From Oscillospiraceae bacterium (GTDB lineage: Bacteria > Bacillota > Clostridia > Saccharofermentanales > Saccharofermentanaceae), in assembly GCA_902775565.1 (NCBI GenBank), contig CACYMP010000007.1:50500-114499 (forward strand): a stretch of DNA of 64,000 nucleotides, read 5' to 3'. Within the stretch, counting starts at the first letter, position 1. Every line of letters starts with the position of its first letter. The position numbers and the translations under genes were made by a program. Shown here piece by piece: positions 18,931 through 27,130 of this stretch. The notes beneath the pieces were generated by a model, which ran no database searches, was not told where the DNA came from, and saw only the letters and a list, made by a program, of their open reading frames with translations.

Positions 18931-20262
18931 TCAGTCCTCTGTGCCGTTCTTATTGCGCAAAAGCAGACGTATGGGAACGCCTTCGAAGCCGAAATTGCGC
19001 CTGAGCTGGTTCTCTAAGTATCTCTCGTAAGAGAAATGGGAAAGATTCTTGTCGTTTACGAAAAGCGCGATCGTAGGGGGCTTTACCGCCACCTGCGTAC
19101 CATAATAGATCTTGAGATGTCTGCCCTTGTCCTGAGGCGTGGGAACCTGTGTTACCGCCTCGGAGATCATCTGGTTCAGGACCGATGTCGAAAGGCGCTT
19201 GTTCGCGTTCTCGTTGACGGTCTTGATAAGATCGAAGAGCTTGTCGACCCTCTGTCCGTTCTTTGCTGAAATGAACAGTACGGGGGCATAAGTCATGAAG
19301 CCGAGCCTGTCGCGGATGACTTTGGTAGCCCACTCCGCAGTACCCGTCTCCTTGGGAGCGATGTCCCACTTGTTGACACAGATAACCGATGCTTTTCCCG
19401 AATCGTGCGCAAGGCCCGCAATACGAGTATCCTGCTCGGTTACACCCGTTGTCGCGTCGATCATGATAACGCAGACATCCGCACGGTCGATCGCGGACAA
19501 CGCGCGGATCATGGAGTAACGCTCGATAACGTCCTCGATCTTGCCCTTCTTGCGCATTCCTGCCGTATCAACGATCGTGAAGCGCCCCTTCTCGTTAATT
19601 ACTTCCGAGTCGATCGCGTCTCTTGTAGTGCCGGCGATATCGGAGACGATGCTTCTGTCCTCTCCGGTCATCTTATTCGTAAGTGAGGATTTACCGACGT
19701 TCGGACGGCCGATGATGGCCACCCTGACAGATTCTTCAGCGCCTTCATTCTCATCAACGGGCGGGAATTTCGCATAAAGAAGATCGAGCATCTCGCCGAG
19801 GCCCAGCCTGTGAGCGGCTGAGATCGCGCAAACGTCCTCTAATCCGAGGTTATAGAATTCATAAAATTCTGCCGGGGCATCGCCTACATCGTCAGCCTTG
19901 TTGACGGCTACGACGACCGGACGGCCGGCTTTGCGGAGCATTATGGCAATCTCCTCATCGGCAGCCGTAAGGCCCGCCTTGAGGTCGCACATGAAAAGTA
20001 TGACGTCGGCCGTCTCGATGGCGATCTCGGCCTGCAGACGCATCTGCTTGAGGATGATGTCCTCGTCATTGCCGGGTTCGATACCGCCGGTGTCGATCAT
20101 GAGAAATTCGCGGTCCCTCCAGGAGGTCTCCGCGTAGATCCTGTCTCTTGTAACACCCGGTGTGTCCGCAACGATCGACAGACGCTCGCCGTATAGGGTG
20201 TTGAACAGGCTCGATTTACCCACGTTCGGGCGCCCTACTATCGCGACTACTGGTTTGCTCAT
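18931..20262 (-). CDS. der: Ribosome assembly GTPase Der/EngA
   Basis: Essential GTPase of 50S subunit maturation with two tandem G domains. The first has GRPNVGKSS near 10-18, DTPGVTRD and DTGGIEPG; the second GRPNVGKSS near 187-195, GTTRDAID, DTAGMRKKGKIE and NKWD. A KH-like C-terminal domain starts near 350. 443 residues, full length. AAAGGATCA stands before the ATG. It follows rpmF after a strong terminator, so it has its own promoter or depends on read-through. Confidence 0.98.
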   Translation of the reverse strand: MSKPVVAIVGRPNVGKSSLFNTLYGERLSIVADTPGVTRDRIYAETSWRDREFLMIDTGGIEPGNDEDIILKQMRLQAEIAIETADVILFMCDLKAGLTAADEEIAIMLRKAGRPVVVAVNKADDVGDAPAEFYEFYNLGLEDVCAISAAHRLGLGEMLDLLYAKFPPVDENEGAEESVRVAIIGRPNVGKSSLTNKMTGEDRSIVSDIAGTTRDAIDSEVINEKGRFTIVDTAGMRKKGKIEDVIERYSMIRALSAIDRADVCVIMIDATTGVTEQDTRIAGLAHDSGKASVICVNKWDIAPKETGTAEWATKVIRDRLGFMTYAPVLFISAKNGQRVDKLFDLIKTVNENANKRLSTSVLNQMISEAVTQVPTPQDKGRHLKIYYGTQVAVKPPTIALFVNDKNLSHFSYERYLENQLRRNFGFEGVPIRLLLRNKNGTED

Positions 20263-20293
20263 ACTGATCCTTTCATGGCTCTTGTCATAAAAA

Positions 20294-20324
20294 AAGGCAG
20301 TGCCTTATGTTAAAACACTGCCTT
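20294..20324 (-). terminator. Rho-independent terminator after rpmF
   Basis: AAGGCAGTG (20294-20302) pairs with CACTGCCTT (20316-20324). On the minus strand the stem runs straight into seven T residues, a textbook intrinsic terminator placed 20 bases after the rpmF stop. Confidence 0.9.
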
Positions 20325-20344
20325 GATTTACTATTAAGTCTTGT

Positions 20345-20530
20345 TCAGGCCTCTTCGCCGACTTTGATAACCTGTTTTCCATCCAGGTAACCGCAGTTCT
20401 TGCAGACCGTGCGGCGAAGCATCTTAGCATGACACTGGGGACATTCAACGAAACCCGGCATGTTAAGCTTGAACAAGCTTCTGTGGCGGGCTGTTCTTGC
20501 CTTCGACCATTTACGCTTGGGATGTGCCAT
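20345..20530 (-). CDS. rpmF: 50S ribosomal protein L32, zinc-binding form
   Basis: Small 61-residue ribosomal protein. MAHPKRKWSKARTARHRS is the typical opening. Cys30, Cys33, Cys43 and Cys46 form two pairs for zinc, so this is the zinc-containing type rather than the zinc-free paralogue. GGAGGTGAAGATAA gives a strong ribosome site. It is followed by a terminator; the gene upstream is 49 bases away. Confidence 0.97.
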   Translation of the reverse strand: MAHPKRKWSKARTARHRSLFKLNMPGFVECPQCHAKMLRRTVCKNCGYLDGKQVIKVGEEA

Positions 20531-20579
20531 TTATCTTCACCTCCAATTCCTTTCTCAAACAATGCTTGAAGATAATACA

Positions 20580-20993
20580 TTATTCTTCAGACTTTTGCAA
20601 GAGCCTCTTTATCGAAAAAACATTTTTTATCGGCTCACCGCTGTCCGGGTCCATAGTATAACCGAATTCCAGCGTTTCGTTAAGGGCTGAAGGAAAATTT
20701 ACATATTCCGTATGAATATTGACCTCAATGACCCCGAACATCGTGTTAAGCGAGCCTTTTGTGCGGTTTCCGGGCTCGAAAGTCATTTTCGATGACACAT
20801 CGCCGTCCCTTACGACCGTGATCTGTTTGCCCCCGAAGTCGCAGACCAGTTCAAAAGAAGACGGTATTCTCTCGTTCGGGTGCTTCTCGGTCCATGAATA
20901 TTTCAAAAGTCCTTTTTCCTCGGAATAACTTCCGTCAGCAAAGAACGGCTCGGCATACATTCCGGACTTGATCTGCAGTACGCACTTTTCCAT
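20580..20993 (-). CDS. DUF1934 protein, calycin-like
   Basis: 137 residues from the chosen start. The sequence fits DUF1934 (YwiB-like), small beta-barrel proteins of unknown function in Firmicutes: VLQIKSGMYAE at the start, then a chain of strands (FELVCDFGGKQITVVRDGD, MFGVIEVNIHTEYVNF, LEFGYTMD). The longer frame to 21023 is less likely, since the ATG at 20993 has AGGCAGGAA before it and overlaps the stop of the pseudouridine synthase as TAATG. Tight coupling to that gene hints at shared expression but not a shared function. Confidence 0.75.
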   Translation of the reverse strand: MEKCVLQIKSGMYAEPFFADGSYSEEKGLLKYSWTEKHPNERIPSSFELVCDFGGKQITVVRDGDVSSKMTFEPGNRTKGSLNTMFGVIEVNIHTEYVNFPSALNETLEFGYTMDPDSGEPIKNVFSIKRLLQKSEE

Positions 20994-21985
20994 TATTTCC
21001 TGCCTCTCTTGAGCATTACGCAATAATCAGGCTCTATTCTAAATGATTTTCCGGACACATCAAAGTGAATGTTGTCCTTCGGGATCTTGCCCAGGGTGAT
21101 CCTGCACGCGAAAAGCTGCTGGTATCTGACTTTACCCCCGTCAACCGCGGTAAAGAAGGAATTCTGCTTCGCCCTTCCGTAATTGCCGTCACCTATTATC
21201 GGATATCCCAGATGCGCGAACTGCGCCCTTATCTGGTGCGTTCTTCCCGTCACCAGCTCGCACTCTATATCAGAGACGTCGGTCCTGTCGGGGCCTGCCG
21301 CCCTGTAAGTCTCAAGCACCCTGTATCTCGTAGCGATGGCGAGATCCTTGGGCTGTTTGGTGTCATGGATATAGACTTTGCCGTCTTTGGTCTTCTCAAG
21401 GAAGCCCGTAACCTCATACATAAGGGTGCCGTCGTCGCACACGGTTCCCTCTCCCACATTGGGCGAGCCCAGTACAAGCGCCCTGTAGCGCTTAGTGACG
21501 AGTCCGTCTTTAAAGAGCTTGACCGCGTCGGCAAGCGCCTTCTTGTCCTTGGCGACCATAACGAGTCCGCCGGTATTCATGTCGATTCGGTGGCAGAGCT
21601 CTGCATCCTTGAAATGGGTTTTGCTGCGTATCAGGTCGATCAGGGTCTCTTCCCCTGTGCTCTTGCCCGAATGCACCGCAATGCCCTGAGCCTTGTTGAC
21701 GATGATGAGTCCTTTAGTCTCGGCAAGGATCTTAAAAGGCTCCTTCGCGTTCCCGGGTTCAGCCTTTATGGCCTCGCCTTCGAAAAGCTCGTCCGGCAGC
21801 CAGACCTCGACCGTCTGTCCTTCCTTCACCGCAACGTCCTGAGCCGTGCGCTTGCCGTCGATCTTTATATCCTTGCGCTTGAGCGCATGGAAAAGATCAG
21901 CCTGCTTCAATCCGGGAAAAGCCTCCGAGGAAGCCTTTACGACATGCTTGCCGTCCTGTGCCGCTGTAACTTTGAAACTTTTCAA
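20993..21985 (-). CDS. RluA-family pseudouridine synthase (RluC/RluD-like)
   Basis: Isomerises uridines in RNA, most likely 23S rRNA. 330 residues. An S4 RNA-binding domain covers about 15-80 (FPGLKQADLFHALKRKDIKI), then the catalytic domain with the motif CHRIDMNTGGLVMVAK near 132-147, whose Asp is the nucleophile, and later GRTHQIRAQFAHLGYPIIGD. The start is TTG at 21985 with GGAGATTAGAGAA before it. The S4 domain and length fit RluC/D; the target site cannot be told. Confidence 0.92.
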   Translation of the reverse strand: MKSFKVTAAQDGKHVVKASSEAFPGLKQADLFHALKRKDIKIDGKRTAQDVAVKEGQTVEVWLPDELFEGEAIKAEPGNAKEPFKILAETKGLIIVNKAQGIAVHSGKSTGEETLIDLIRSKTHFKDAELCHRIDMNTGGLVMVAKDKKALADAVKLFKDGLVTKRYRALVLGSPNVGEGTVCDDGTLMYEVTGFLEKTKDGKVYIHDTKQPKDLAIATRYRVLETYRAAGPDRTDVSDIECELVTGRTHQIRAQFAHLGYPIIGDGNYGRAKQNSFFTAVDGGKVRYQQLFACRITLGKIPKDNIHFDVSGKSFRIEPDYCVMLKRGRK

Positions 21986-22002
21986 TTCTCTAATCTCCTC
22001 AA

Positions 22003-22653
22003 TTAACCGTCAACAAACTTCGCTATCTCTTCGTCCAGGAGCTTATACACCTTTGCAACTAGATAGCCGTCAGCTATCGCATGATTCATCCTTACGGTCA
22101 GGGGCAGCATCAGCCTGCCGTTCTCCTCCCTGTATTTGCCCCAGTTGATAATGGGCAGGAAATAAAGATACCCGTCAGGAAGCTCAACATTGAGCGAATC
22201 GTAGGACAGCCATGAGATATAGGAAGCATCGAACCAGTTCGGGTGATTGGCCGAATCAAGTCCGTACTCTCTAGTAAGCTTGGCCTTTTCTACATCGGCC
22301 AGAGCGTTATCGTAGAACGTCTTGTAGTCCGGATCGTAATTGCTGTAGACCGGAGTGCAGGTCTCTGTATCCTCATGGAAGACATACTGCGTTGGGTTGA
22401 TCACGTCATAGCAAATGATCTCGTTTGTCTGCCAGAGATACGCCATCTTATAGTCGTCCCTGGAGTTTAAGACCTTTGTCAAAAGATAAAGGAAGTTAAT
22501 ATAAAACTTCGTTCCCGATCTTTTCGAGTATCTTACAAGTTCCGTAACATCGACCCTGGCGGTCATGGAGACAGAGCACTTGCAGTCCTCCGAGAAATGA
22601 CGGAAAACGCCTTTACGATAGTATGTTTCTTTATCTATTACTTTATAGTTCAT
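22003..22653 (-). CDS. Chloramphenicol acetyltransferase family protein
   Basis: 216 residues with the trimeric CAT fold: CSVSMTARVDVTELVRYSK near the start, then YISWLSYDSLNVELPDGY and the active-site motif MNHAIADGYLVAKVY, where the His and DG match HxxxDG. CAT-family proteins include true antibiotic resistance enzymes and many of unknown substrate. Several usual chloramphenicol contacts cannot be judged here, so resistance is not claimed. Its start overlaps the DUF2809 gene as ATGA. It sits in a housekeeping region, which favours a native role. Confidence 0.85.
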   Translation of the reverse strand: MNYKVIDKETYYRKGVFRHFSEDCKCSVSMTARVDVTELVRYSKRSGTKFYINFLYLLTKVLNSRDDYKMAYLWQTNEIICYDVINPTQYVFHEDTETCTPVYSNYDPDYKTFYDNALADVEKAKLTREYGLDSANHPNWFDASYISWLSYDSLNVELPDGYLYFLPIINWGKYREENGRLMLPLTVRMNHAIADGYLVAKVYKLLDEEIAKFVDG

Positions 22654-23033
22654 TTTACAGCCTTAGATTTTCTGTATCTTATGAATTCCCAAACACCGCA
22701 GAATACACACCCGACAAAGTAACATAATATATCTCTTATATCAAATGAAGTGCCTATAACGGTGCTCAGAAACGCGTTATCCTGAAAACCCAGCACCTCC
22801 ACTATTCTAAGATACTGCAGCAGCTCGACTAACACCGAGAAGATGAAAACATAAAGCGGAAGGAGTCTCATCTTTTCGGGAATAAATATCCTAATAAACG
22901 TATATATAAGGATGACCACGAGCACATCGCCGATAAAAGGCCTGACGAACCCGTCGTGAACGAACAGACCGATACAGACTTCCGTCGCCAGAAGCACCAG
23001 TGTCGCGATCAGGTAAGGTAAACGTTTGCGCAT
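22650..23033 (-). CDS. DUF2809 small membrane protein
   Basis: 127 residues with four hydrophobic segments (about 7-24, 34-52, 58-76 and 98-116). The pattern FSVLVELLQYLRIVEVLGFQ followed by a short loop and FDIRDILCYFVGC is the DUF2809 hallmark, related in layout to VanZ proteins. Function unknown. First gene of a two-gene unit with the CAT-like enzyme. Confidence 0.8.
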   Translation of the reverse strand: MRKRLPYLIATLVLLATEVCIGLFVHDGFVRPFIGDVLVVILIYTFIRIFIPEKMRLLPLYVFIFSVLVELLQYLRIVEVLGFQDNAFLSTVIGTSFDIRDILCYFVGCVFCGVWEFIRYRKSKAVK

Positions 23034-23054
23034 AGATACTTTAAAGAAAAATAA

Positions 23055-23081
23055 AACCCTCGCGGCAAGTACCGGAGGGTT
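23055..23081 (-). terminator. Terminator of tRNA-Gln
   Basis: AACCCTC at 23055-23061 pairs with GAGGGTT at 23075-23081. On the minus strand the stem is followed by TTTTATTTTTCTTT, 10 bases beyond the tRNA CCA end. Confidence 0.8.
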
Positions 23082-23090
23082 ATATCGTTT

Positions 23091-23164
23091 TGGCAGCCGA
23101 ACTAGGATTCGAACCTAGACAAACGGTGTCAGAGACCGGTGTGCTACCGTTACACAATTCGGCT
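23091..23164 (-). tRNA. tRNA-Gln (anticodon CTG)
   Basis: Cloverleaf on the minus strand, 74 bases with encoded CCA. Acceptor AGCCGAA pairs with TTCGGCT, G discriminator. D stem GTGT/GCAC, anticodon loop CTCTGAC giving CTG (Gln, codon CAG), T stem CTAGG/CCTAG with loop TTCGAAT. The first anticodon-stem pair is a C-T mismatch and the acceptor starts with A-T, both a little unusual but compatible with function. It stands alone, with its own terminator. Confidence 0.9.
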
Positions 23165-23262
23165 GTGTCGATTAACGACCAACGAAGTATAGCAAATCAC
23201 GATTCGAAAATCAATATGGGAACGGAGAAATATTATTCTTTAGGAAAACGTCTGATTAGCCG

Positions 23263-23452
23263 CCTACAGATCAAAAATACATTCTCACTTATTTCATCTG
23301 TAGATTTTTCGAAAAATCGCCGGCAAACTGCCGCTACATACAGATAAAAATGCCATTTTTGCGATTTTCATCTGTAGGTCAAAGCAAATTTGGGGCCTAT
23401 GTAACAAAAACCTACAGATGAAAATGAAATAATCTCGTTTTTAATCTGTAGG
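23263..23452. repeat. Array of three palindromic CTACAGAT units
   Basis: Three inverted repeats follow one another: CTACAGAT 23264-23271 with ATCTGTAG 23296-23303; TACAGAT 23339-23345 with ATCTGTA 23370-23376; CCTACAGAT 23411-23419 with ATCTGTAGG 23444-23452. The six arms alternate in orientation and are followed or preceded by A/T runs of the kind AAAA/TTTT. No ORF is present in 23165-23469. It may be a family of intergenic palindromes, a regulatory site, or an RNA with three hairpins. Confidence 0.7.
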
Positions 23453-23469
23453 TGCCATTTTCACAAAAT

Positions 23470-24063
23470 TCAGATCGAAGGCAGAGGAGGCATCGCGCCA
23501 ATCTCGGTGAGCTTGGCTCTCACCTTCCCCATGTCCTCGTAGATCGGGAGCTTGTTGCGCGGATTCCTCAAAGCGAACGCCGGATGGTACGTAGTCATGA
23601 TGTAAAACCCGTTCTTCTCGATGAAGAACCCCCTGACGTCCCTCATTACCGGCTTTTCACCGAAAAACGCCTCATACGCCGTTGATCCGCAAAGGAGTAT
23701 CACCTTTGGGCGCACCAACCTGAACTGTTCGGCGAGCAGCGGCTTGCACGCATGGATCTCGGAAGGAGTCGGGCGCCTGTTCTGGGGCGGACGGCATTTA
23801 GCGATATTGCAGATGTGATAGTCCTCTTCGGTAAAACCGTATGAGTCAATGAGATTCTGAAGGAGCTGGCCTGACCTGCCAACGAACGGAAGTCCCTGAA
23901 GGTCCTCCTGCTCGCCCGGTGCCTCACCGATTATCATGAGCGGGGCGTGACGGCCGCCTCTGGAGATAACGACATTGGTGGCTCCGGCTCTTAACCCGCA
24001 GTTATTGCAGGCGCGGCATTTAGCCTCGAATGCTTCCCACTTTGCTTCAAAATCATCTGCCAT
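23470..24063 (-). CDS. Uracil-DNA glycosylase, family 4 (Fe-S type)
   Basis: Removes uracil from DNA in base excision repair. 197 residues. The N-terminal cysteines in CRACNNCGLRAGATNVV and a further pair later are iron-sulphur ligands; the active-site motif is GEAPGEQEDLQGLPFVGRSGQ near 47-67, followed by HICNIAKCRPPQNRRP and the C-terminal TTYHPAFALRN motif with its catalytic His. AGGTAAACGTT precedes the ATG. It diverges from the RsuA gene across 65 bases. Confidence 0.93.
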   Translation of the reverse strand: MADDFEAKWEAFEAKCRACNNCGLRAGATNVVISRGGRHAPLMIIGEAPGEQEDLQGLPFVGRSGQLLQNLIDSYGFTEEDYHICNIAKCRPPQNRRPTPSEIHACKPLLAEQFRLVRPKVILLCGSTAYEAFFGEKPVMRDVRGFFIEKNGFYIMTTYHPAFALRNPRNKLPIYEDMGKVRAKLTEIGAMPPLPSI

Positions 24064-24115
24064 AACGTTTACCTGAAGTTCCCTTCGCGCGTAATAAGAG
24101 AATTATACTACATGA

Positions 24116-24121
24116 TATAAT
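24116..24121 (+). promoter_or_regulatory. -10 box directly before the RsuA gene
   Basis: A perfect TATAAT ends 7 bases before the ATG at 24129, which places the expected transcript start at or next to the start codon. No Shine-Dalgarno lies between them, so the mRNA may be leaderless. The -35 box is poor. Confidence 0.4.
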
Positions 24122-24128
24122 CGTATTT

Positions 24129-24851
24129 ATGAGATTGGACAAAGCACTTGCAAATACAGGCATAGGCACGAGATCCGCCGTGCGTTCGCTCATCGCCTCG
24201 GGCGGTGTGACGGTCAACGGTGTCACGGCAAAAGACCCCGGAATGCATGTCACTGACAACGATAAGATCGCCGTGAACGGCAATGAGACAGGCATCAAAG
24301 AGAACCTTTATTTCCTTTTGGATAAGCCCGACAGCGTGCTTACGGCGATGGAAGATCCGCGTCTTCCCTGCGTCGGCGACTATATCCCTGCAGAACTTTC
24401 TGGCAAGAAGCTCGCGCCTGTAGGCCGCCTGGACTACCATACGACGGGCCTTCTTATAATCACCAACGACGGCGAGCTCTCGCACAGGCTCCAGTCTCCC
24501 AAATACCACATCGCGAAAAAATATCTCGTGACCTTCAAAGGTCCCGGCTGGAGCGACGGTGAGATCAGCCAAGTTGCTGAAGGAATAACTCTCACCGACA
24601 TGGACACGCCTGTAAAGACTGCGCCTGCCGAGCTTTCCGTGATCAGCCCGGACAAGGCCGAGATAACTCTCTACGAAGGGAAGACACACGAGGTCAGAAG
24701 GATCTTCGCCCACTTCGGCAAAGAAGTCACCGCATTAAGAAGAGTCACTCTTGCAGGGCTTGAGATAGATGCGTCTTGTGAGAATACGGGCAGTATCCGC
24801 GAGCTTACGGACGGGGAGATCAGTCTCCTTAAATCATCCGTCAGCCTTTAA
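24129..24851 (+). CDS. RsuA/RluB-family pseudouridine synthase
   Basis: 240 residues. S4 domain first (MRLDKALANTGIGTRSAVRSLIASGGVTVNG), then the catalytic domain with GRLDYHTTGLLIITNDG near 99-115, whose Asp is the nucleophile, and KTHEVRRIFAHFGKEVTALRR. Such enzymes modify 16S U516 (RsuA) or helix 89/80 sites of 23S (RluB/E). Length fits RsuA. Its last 11 bases overlap the convergent fusion gene. No ribosome site is visible before the start (see the -10 box entry). Confidence 0.93.
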   Translation: MRLDKALANTGIGTRSAVRSLIASGGVTVNGVTAKDPGMHVTDNDKIAVNGNETGIKENLYFLLDKPDSVLTAMEDPRLPCVGDYIPAELSGKKLAPVGRLDYHTTGLLIITNDGELSHRLQSPKYHIAKKYLVTFKGPGWSDGEISQVAEGITLTDMDTPVKTAPAELSVISPDKAEITLYEGKTHEVRRIFAHFGKEVTALRRVTLAGLEIDASCENTGSIRELTDGEISLLKSSVSL

Positions 24852-27129
24852 CATCTTCAAGATAAGGATATGAAGGTATCGCGCCTTTGCGCGTGACTGA
24901 AAGAGCACTGCAGTTATTTGCAAACTCAAGATATTCTTTCATTCTGCCGGCAGGGATCTTATCTAAATCCGCCCTCTTAACGCCATTCATATCAAGGCAT
25001 CTCAGGAAAGAACCGATGAAGCAGTCACCCGCTCCCGTGGTATCGGTCACCTCCGCCTTTTTACCGGGCACGAAAACAGTTCCCATAGCATTTGCAGCAT
25101 ATGCGCCGTCCGCGCCGCAGGTCAGTATCACGAGCTTAACGTTTCCGCGCATAAGCAGCGGCAGCGCGTCTTCGAGCGTATTCTCACCCGTTATGAATTC
25201 CAGTTCCTCATCAGAGATCTTGAGGATATCCGCTTCGGGAATGAATTCCGTTACTACCTGTTTGAGCGCATCGGGATCGTCCCAGAGCATAAATCTTAAA
25301 TTCGGGTCAAAGCTAATGACCGCGCCGTTTTTGCGTGCCAGAACGATCGCCGTTCTGTGCGCGTCTTTCATCGGAAAATCACCTAAGGATACGCTGCAGA
25401 AATGGAGAAAACTGCACCCGTCAAACATATCGGGCCTTACCTGCTCGGGCCTTAAGAGCATGTCCGCAGACGGGTTTCTGTAGAACGAATAAGTGCTCTT
25501 TCCTGAACGGCTCAGGCTTACGAAAGCAAGCGCGGTATTGGCTTCATCCGTGCGGCTGACCGCTGATGTGTCGACTCCGGAATCCTCCAAAGTCTTGATT
25601 ATCATGTCTCCGAAAGGATCGTTGCCAAGCTGGGTTATCATCCTGGAATTGCCGCCGAGCTTCGAAAATGCAGCGCAGACGTTTGCCGGTGCGCCGCCCG
25701 GCGCAGGCGCAAAAGAAGACACCTCGTCAAATTCGCATCCCTTTCTGTCAGGAATGAAATCTATGAGAGCCTCGCCTATTGCGACGAGTGTATTTCTGAT
25801 GTCGAGCGCATATATCTTAGCGTCAGCGCAGCTGCAGTTAACAGAGACGGGAACCTCGGGATATTCGGGATAGAACCTTGTACCCATCACATATCTTCCG
25901 CCGTTTATAAAGATCTCAAGGCTTGATCTGTCGGCCACTATGCGCATGTCTGAAAGCGCACCGCACTTTACTTTTCGCGACGTTCTTCCGCCTGATACCG
26001 GGCCGTCTTCAAAGCTTAATTCAACATAGCCTTCACTGTGCCAGGAAAGCTTTGCCTTGCCTATCTCCATCTCAAAGCAGGAAGCCGTGCTGATGCCGTC
26101 AACGGTAATGTCAAACGGAAGCTTATGCCAGGTCTGACCGTTTTCGAGAGATGAAGAAGAGGTTCTGATCGTTTCCAATTCTCTTATCGGATTCTGAAGG
26201 AGAGCGCCGTCCGGATCCGCAGTCAGTTCGCGCGGTATCGTCAGGCAGTGCTGCCAGCCTGTCAAAACGGTGGGATTGGTATATCCGGAATCTCCGCCGA
26301 TGCCCATCCAGCCTATGAGGATTCGTCTTCCGTCAGGCGCTTTGAACGTCTGCGGAGCATAGAAATCAAAGCCGTGATCGAACTCTTCGAAGTTCGACAA
26401 AGCATCGCCTTCCACTTTGAAATAACCGCTCGAGAAAACATTCTGGTATCTGAATTCTTCATGCTCTAAGCCCTGCGGAGATAAAGACAGATATGTATTC
26501 CCGTCAAGCTCAAACATATCGGGGCATTCCCACATGTATCCGAAATCCGGAACTGAGAGCTTCTTTACGAATCTGAATTCATCGGGCGATATGCCTTCAT
26601 AGACCAGGACGCAGCCTTCGTCATCCAGAGTGCGGGCGCCTAATACCATGCGCCAGATGCCGTTCTCATATGTGACCTTGGGATCCCTTACATGGCAAGA
26701 GCAGTACTCCGGATAGTCGCTGTTACGCAGTATTACTTTCTTTGCGCCCATCTGACGGCCATCTGTTGTCGTAACATGTATCTGATTAGCTTCGCGCCCT
26801 TCGGTAACGTAATCAAAGTTACCTTCATGCTCCACGTTGCCTGTATAGAAAAGCTCGAGTGCTTCACCATTTACGACCGCTGAGCCTGAGAACACTCCGG
26901 TCTTATCTGCTTCGGTATCGGGATAAAGCGATGTTCCCGCGAATTTCCAGGAAAGCATATCCAAGCTTTCGTAGTGGCCCCAGCAGCGAAGTCCTGCCCC
27001 ATCCGCGGAGCCTTCCGTGTACTGGAACCAGACATGATATTTACCCTTGAAAAAGCAAAGCCCGTTCGGGTCGTTAAGCCAACCCCTGGGCGGTTCGATA
27101 TGAAGCTTCTGTCTCCACTTCCCGACCAT
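24841..27129 (-). CDS. GH32 sucrose-6-phosphate hydrolase fused to PfkB fructokinase
   Basis: A 762-residue single frame holding two enzymes. Residues 1-445 are GH32: WLNDPNG with nucleophile Asp20, FSGSAVV, HVRDPKV with Asp149, WECPDMFEL with acid/base Glu201, and a beta-sandwich at about 330-445. Residues 447-762 are a PfkB kinase: AIGEALIDF, PAPGGAPANVCAAFSKLGG, and DTTGAGDCF with catalytic Asp702. No linker is evident. The two would turn sucrose-6-phosphate (or sucrose) into glucose(-6-phosphate) and fructose phosphate. Bacterial scrB and scrK are usually separate neighbours. The ATG lies 1 base after the rodA stop. No PTS transporter or LacI regulator is nearby. Confidence 0.93.
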   Translation of the reverse strand: MVGKWRQKLHIEPPRGWLNDPNGLCFFKGKYHVWFQYTEGSADGAGLRCWGHYESLDMLSWKFAGTSLYPDTEADKTGVFSGSAVVNGEALELFYTGNVEHEGNFDYVTEGREANQIHVTTTDGRQMGAKKVILRNSDYPEYCSCHVRDPKVTYENGIWRMVLGARTLDDEGCVLVYEGISPDEFRFVKKLSVPDFGYMWECPDMFELDGNTYLSLSPQGLEHEEFRYQNVFSSGYFKVEGDALSNFEEFDHGFDFYAPQTFKAPDGRRILIGWMGIGGDSGYTNPTVLTGWQHCLTIPRELTADPDGALLQNPIRELETIRTSSSSLENGQTWHKLPFDITVDGISTASCFEMEIGKAKLSWHSEGYVELSFEDGPVSGGRTSRKVKCGALSDMRIVADRSSLEIFINGGRYVMGTRFYPEYPEVPVSVNCSCADAKIYALDIRNTLVAIGEALIDFIPDRKGCEFDEVSSFAPAPGGAPANVCAAFSKLGGNSRMITQLGNDPFGDMIIKTLEDSGVDTSAVSRTDEANTALAFVSLSRSGKSTYSFYRNPSADMLLRPEQVRPDMFDGCSFLHFCSVSLGDFPMKDAHRTAIVLARKNGAVISFDPNLRFMLWDDPDALKQVVTEFIPEADILKISDEELEFITGENTLEDALPLLMRGNVKLVILTCGADGAYAANAMGTVFVPGKKAEVTDTTGAGDCFIGSFLRCLDMNGVKRADLDKIPAGRMKEYLEFANNCSALSVTRKGAIPSYPYLEDVKG

Positions 27130-27130
27130 G

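Noticed and set aside
21065..22006. 313-codon frame opposite the RluA gene
   Set aside because: The minus-strand gene has all family motifs; the opposite frame is open only because of codon bias.
22003..22653. Chloramphenicol resistance gene
   Set aside because: CAT fold and HxxxDG are clear, but many family members are not resistance enzymes and the setting is housekeeping.
23263..23452. CRISPR-like array of repeated CTACAGAT
   Set aside because: Arms alternate in orientation, are only 8-9 bases and spacing is irregular; no cas genes nearby. They are hairpins, not direct repeats with spacers.
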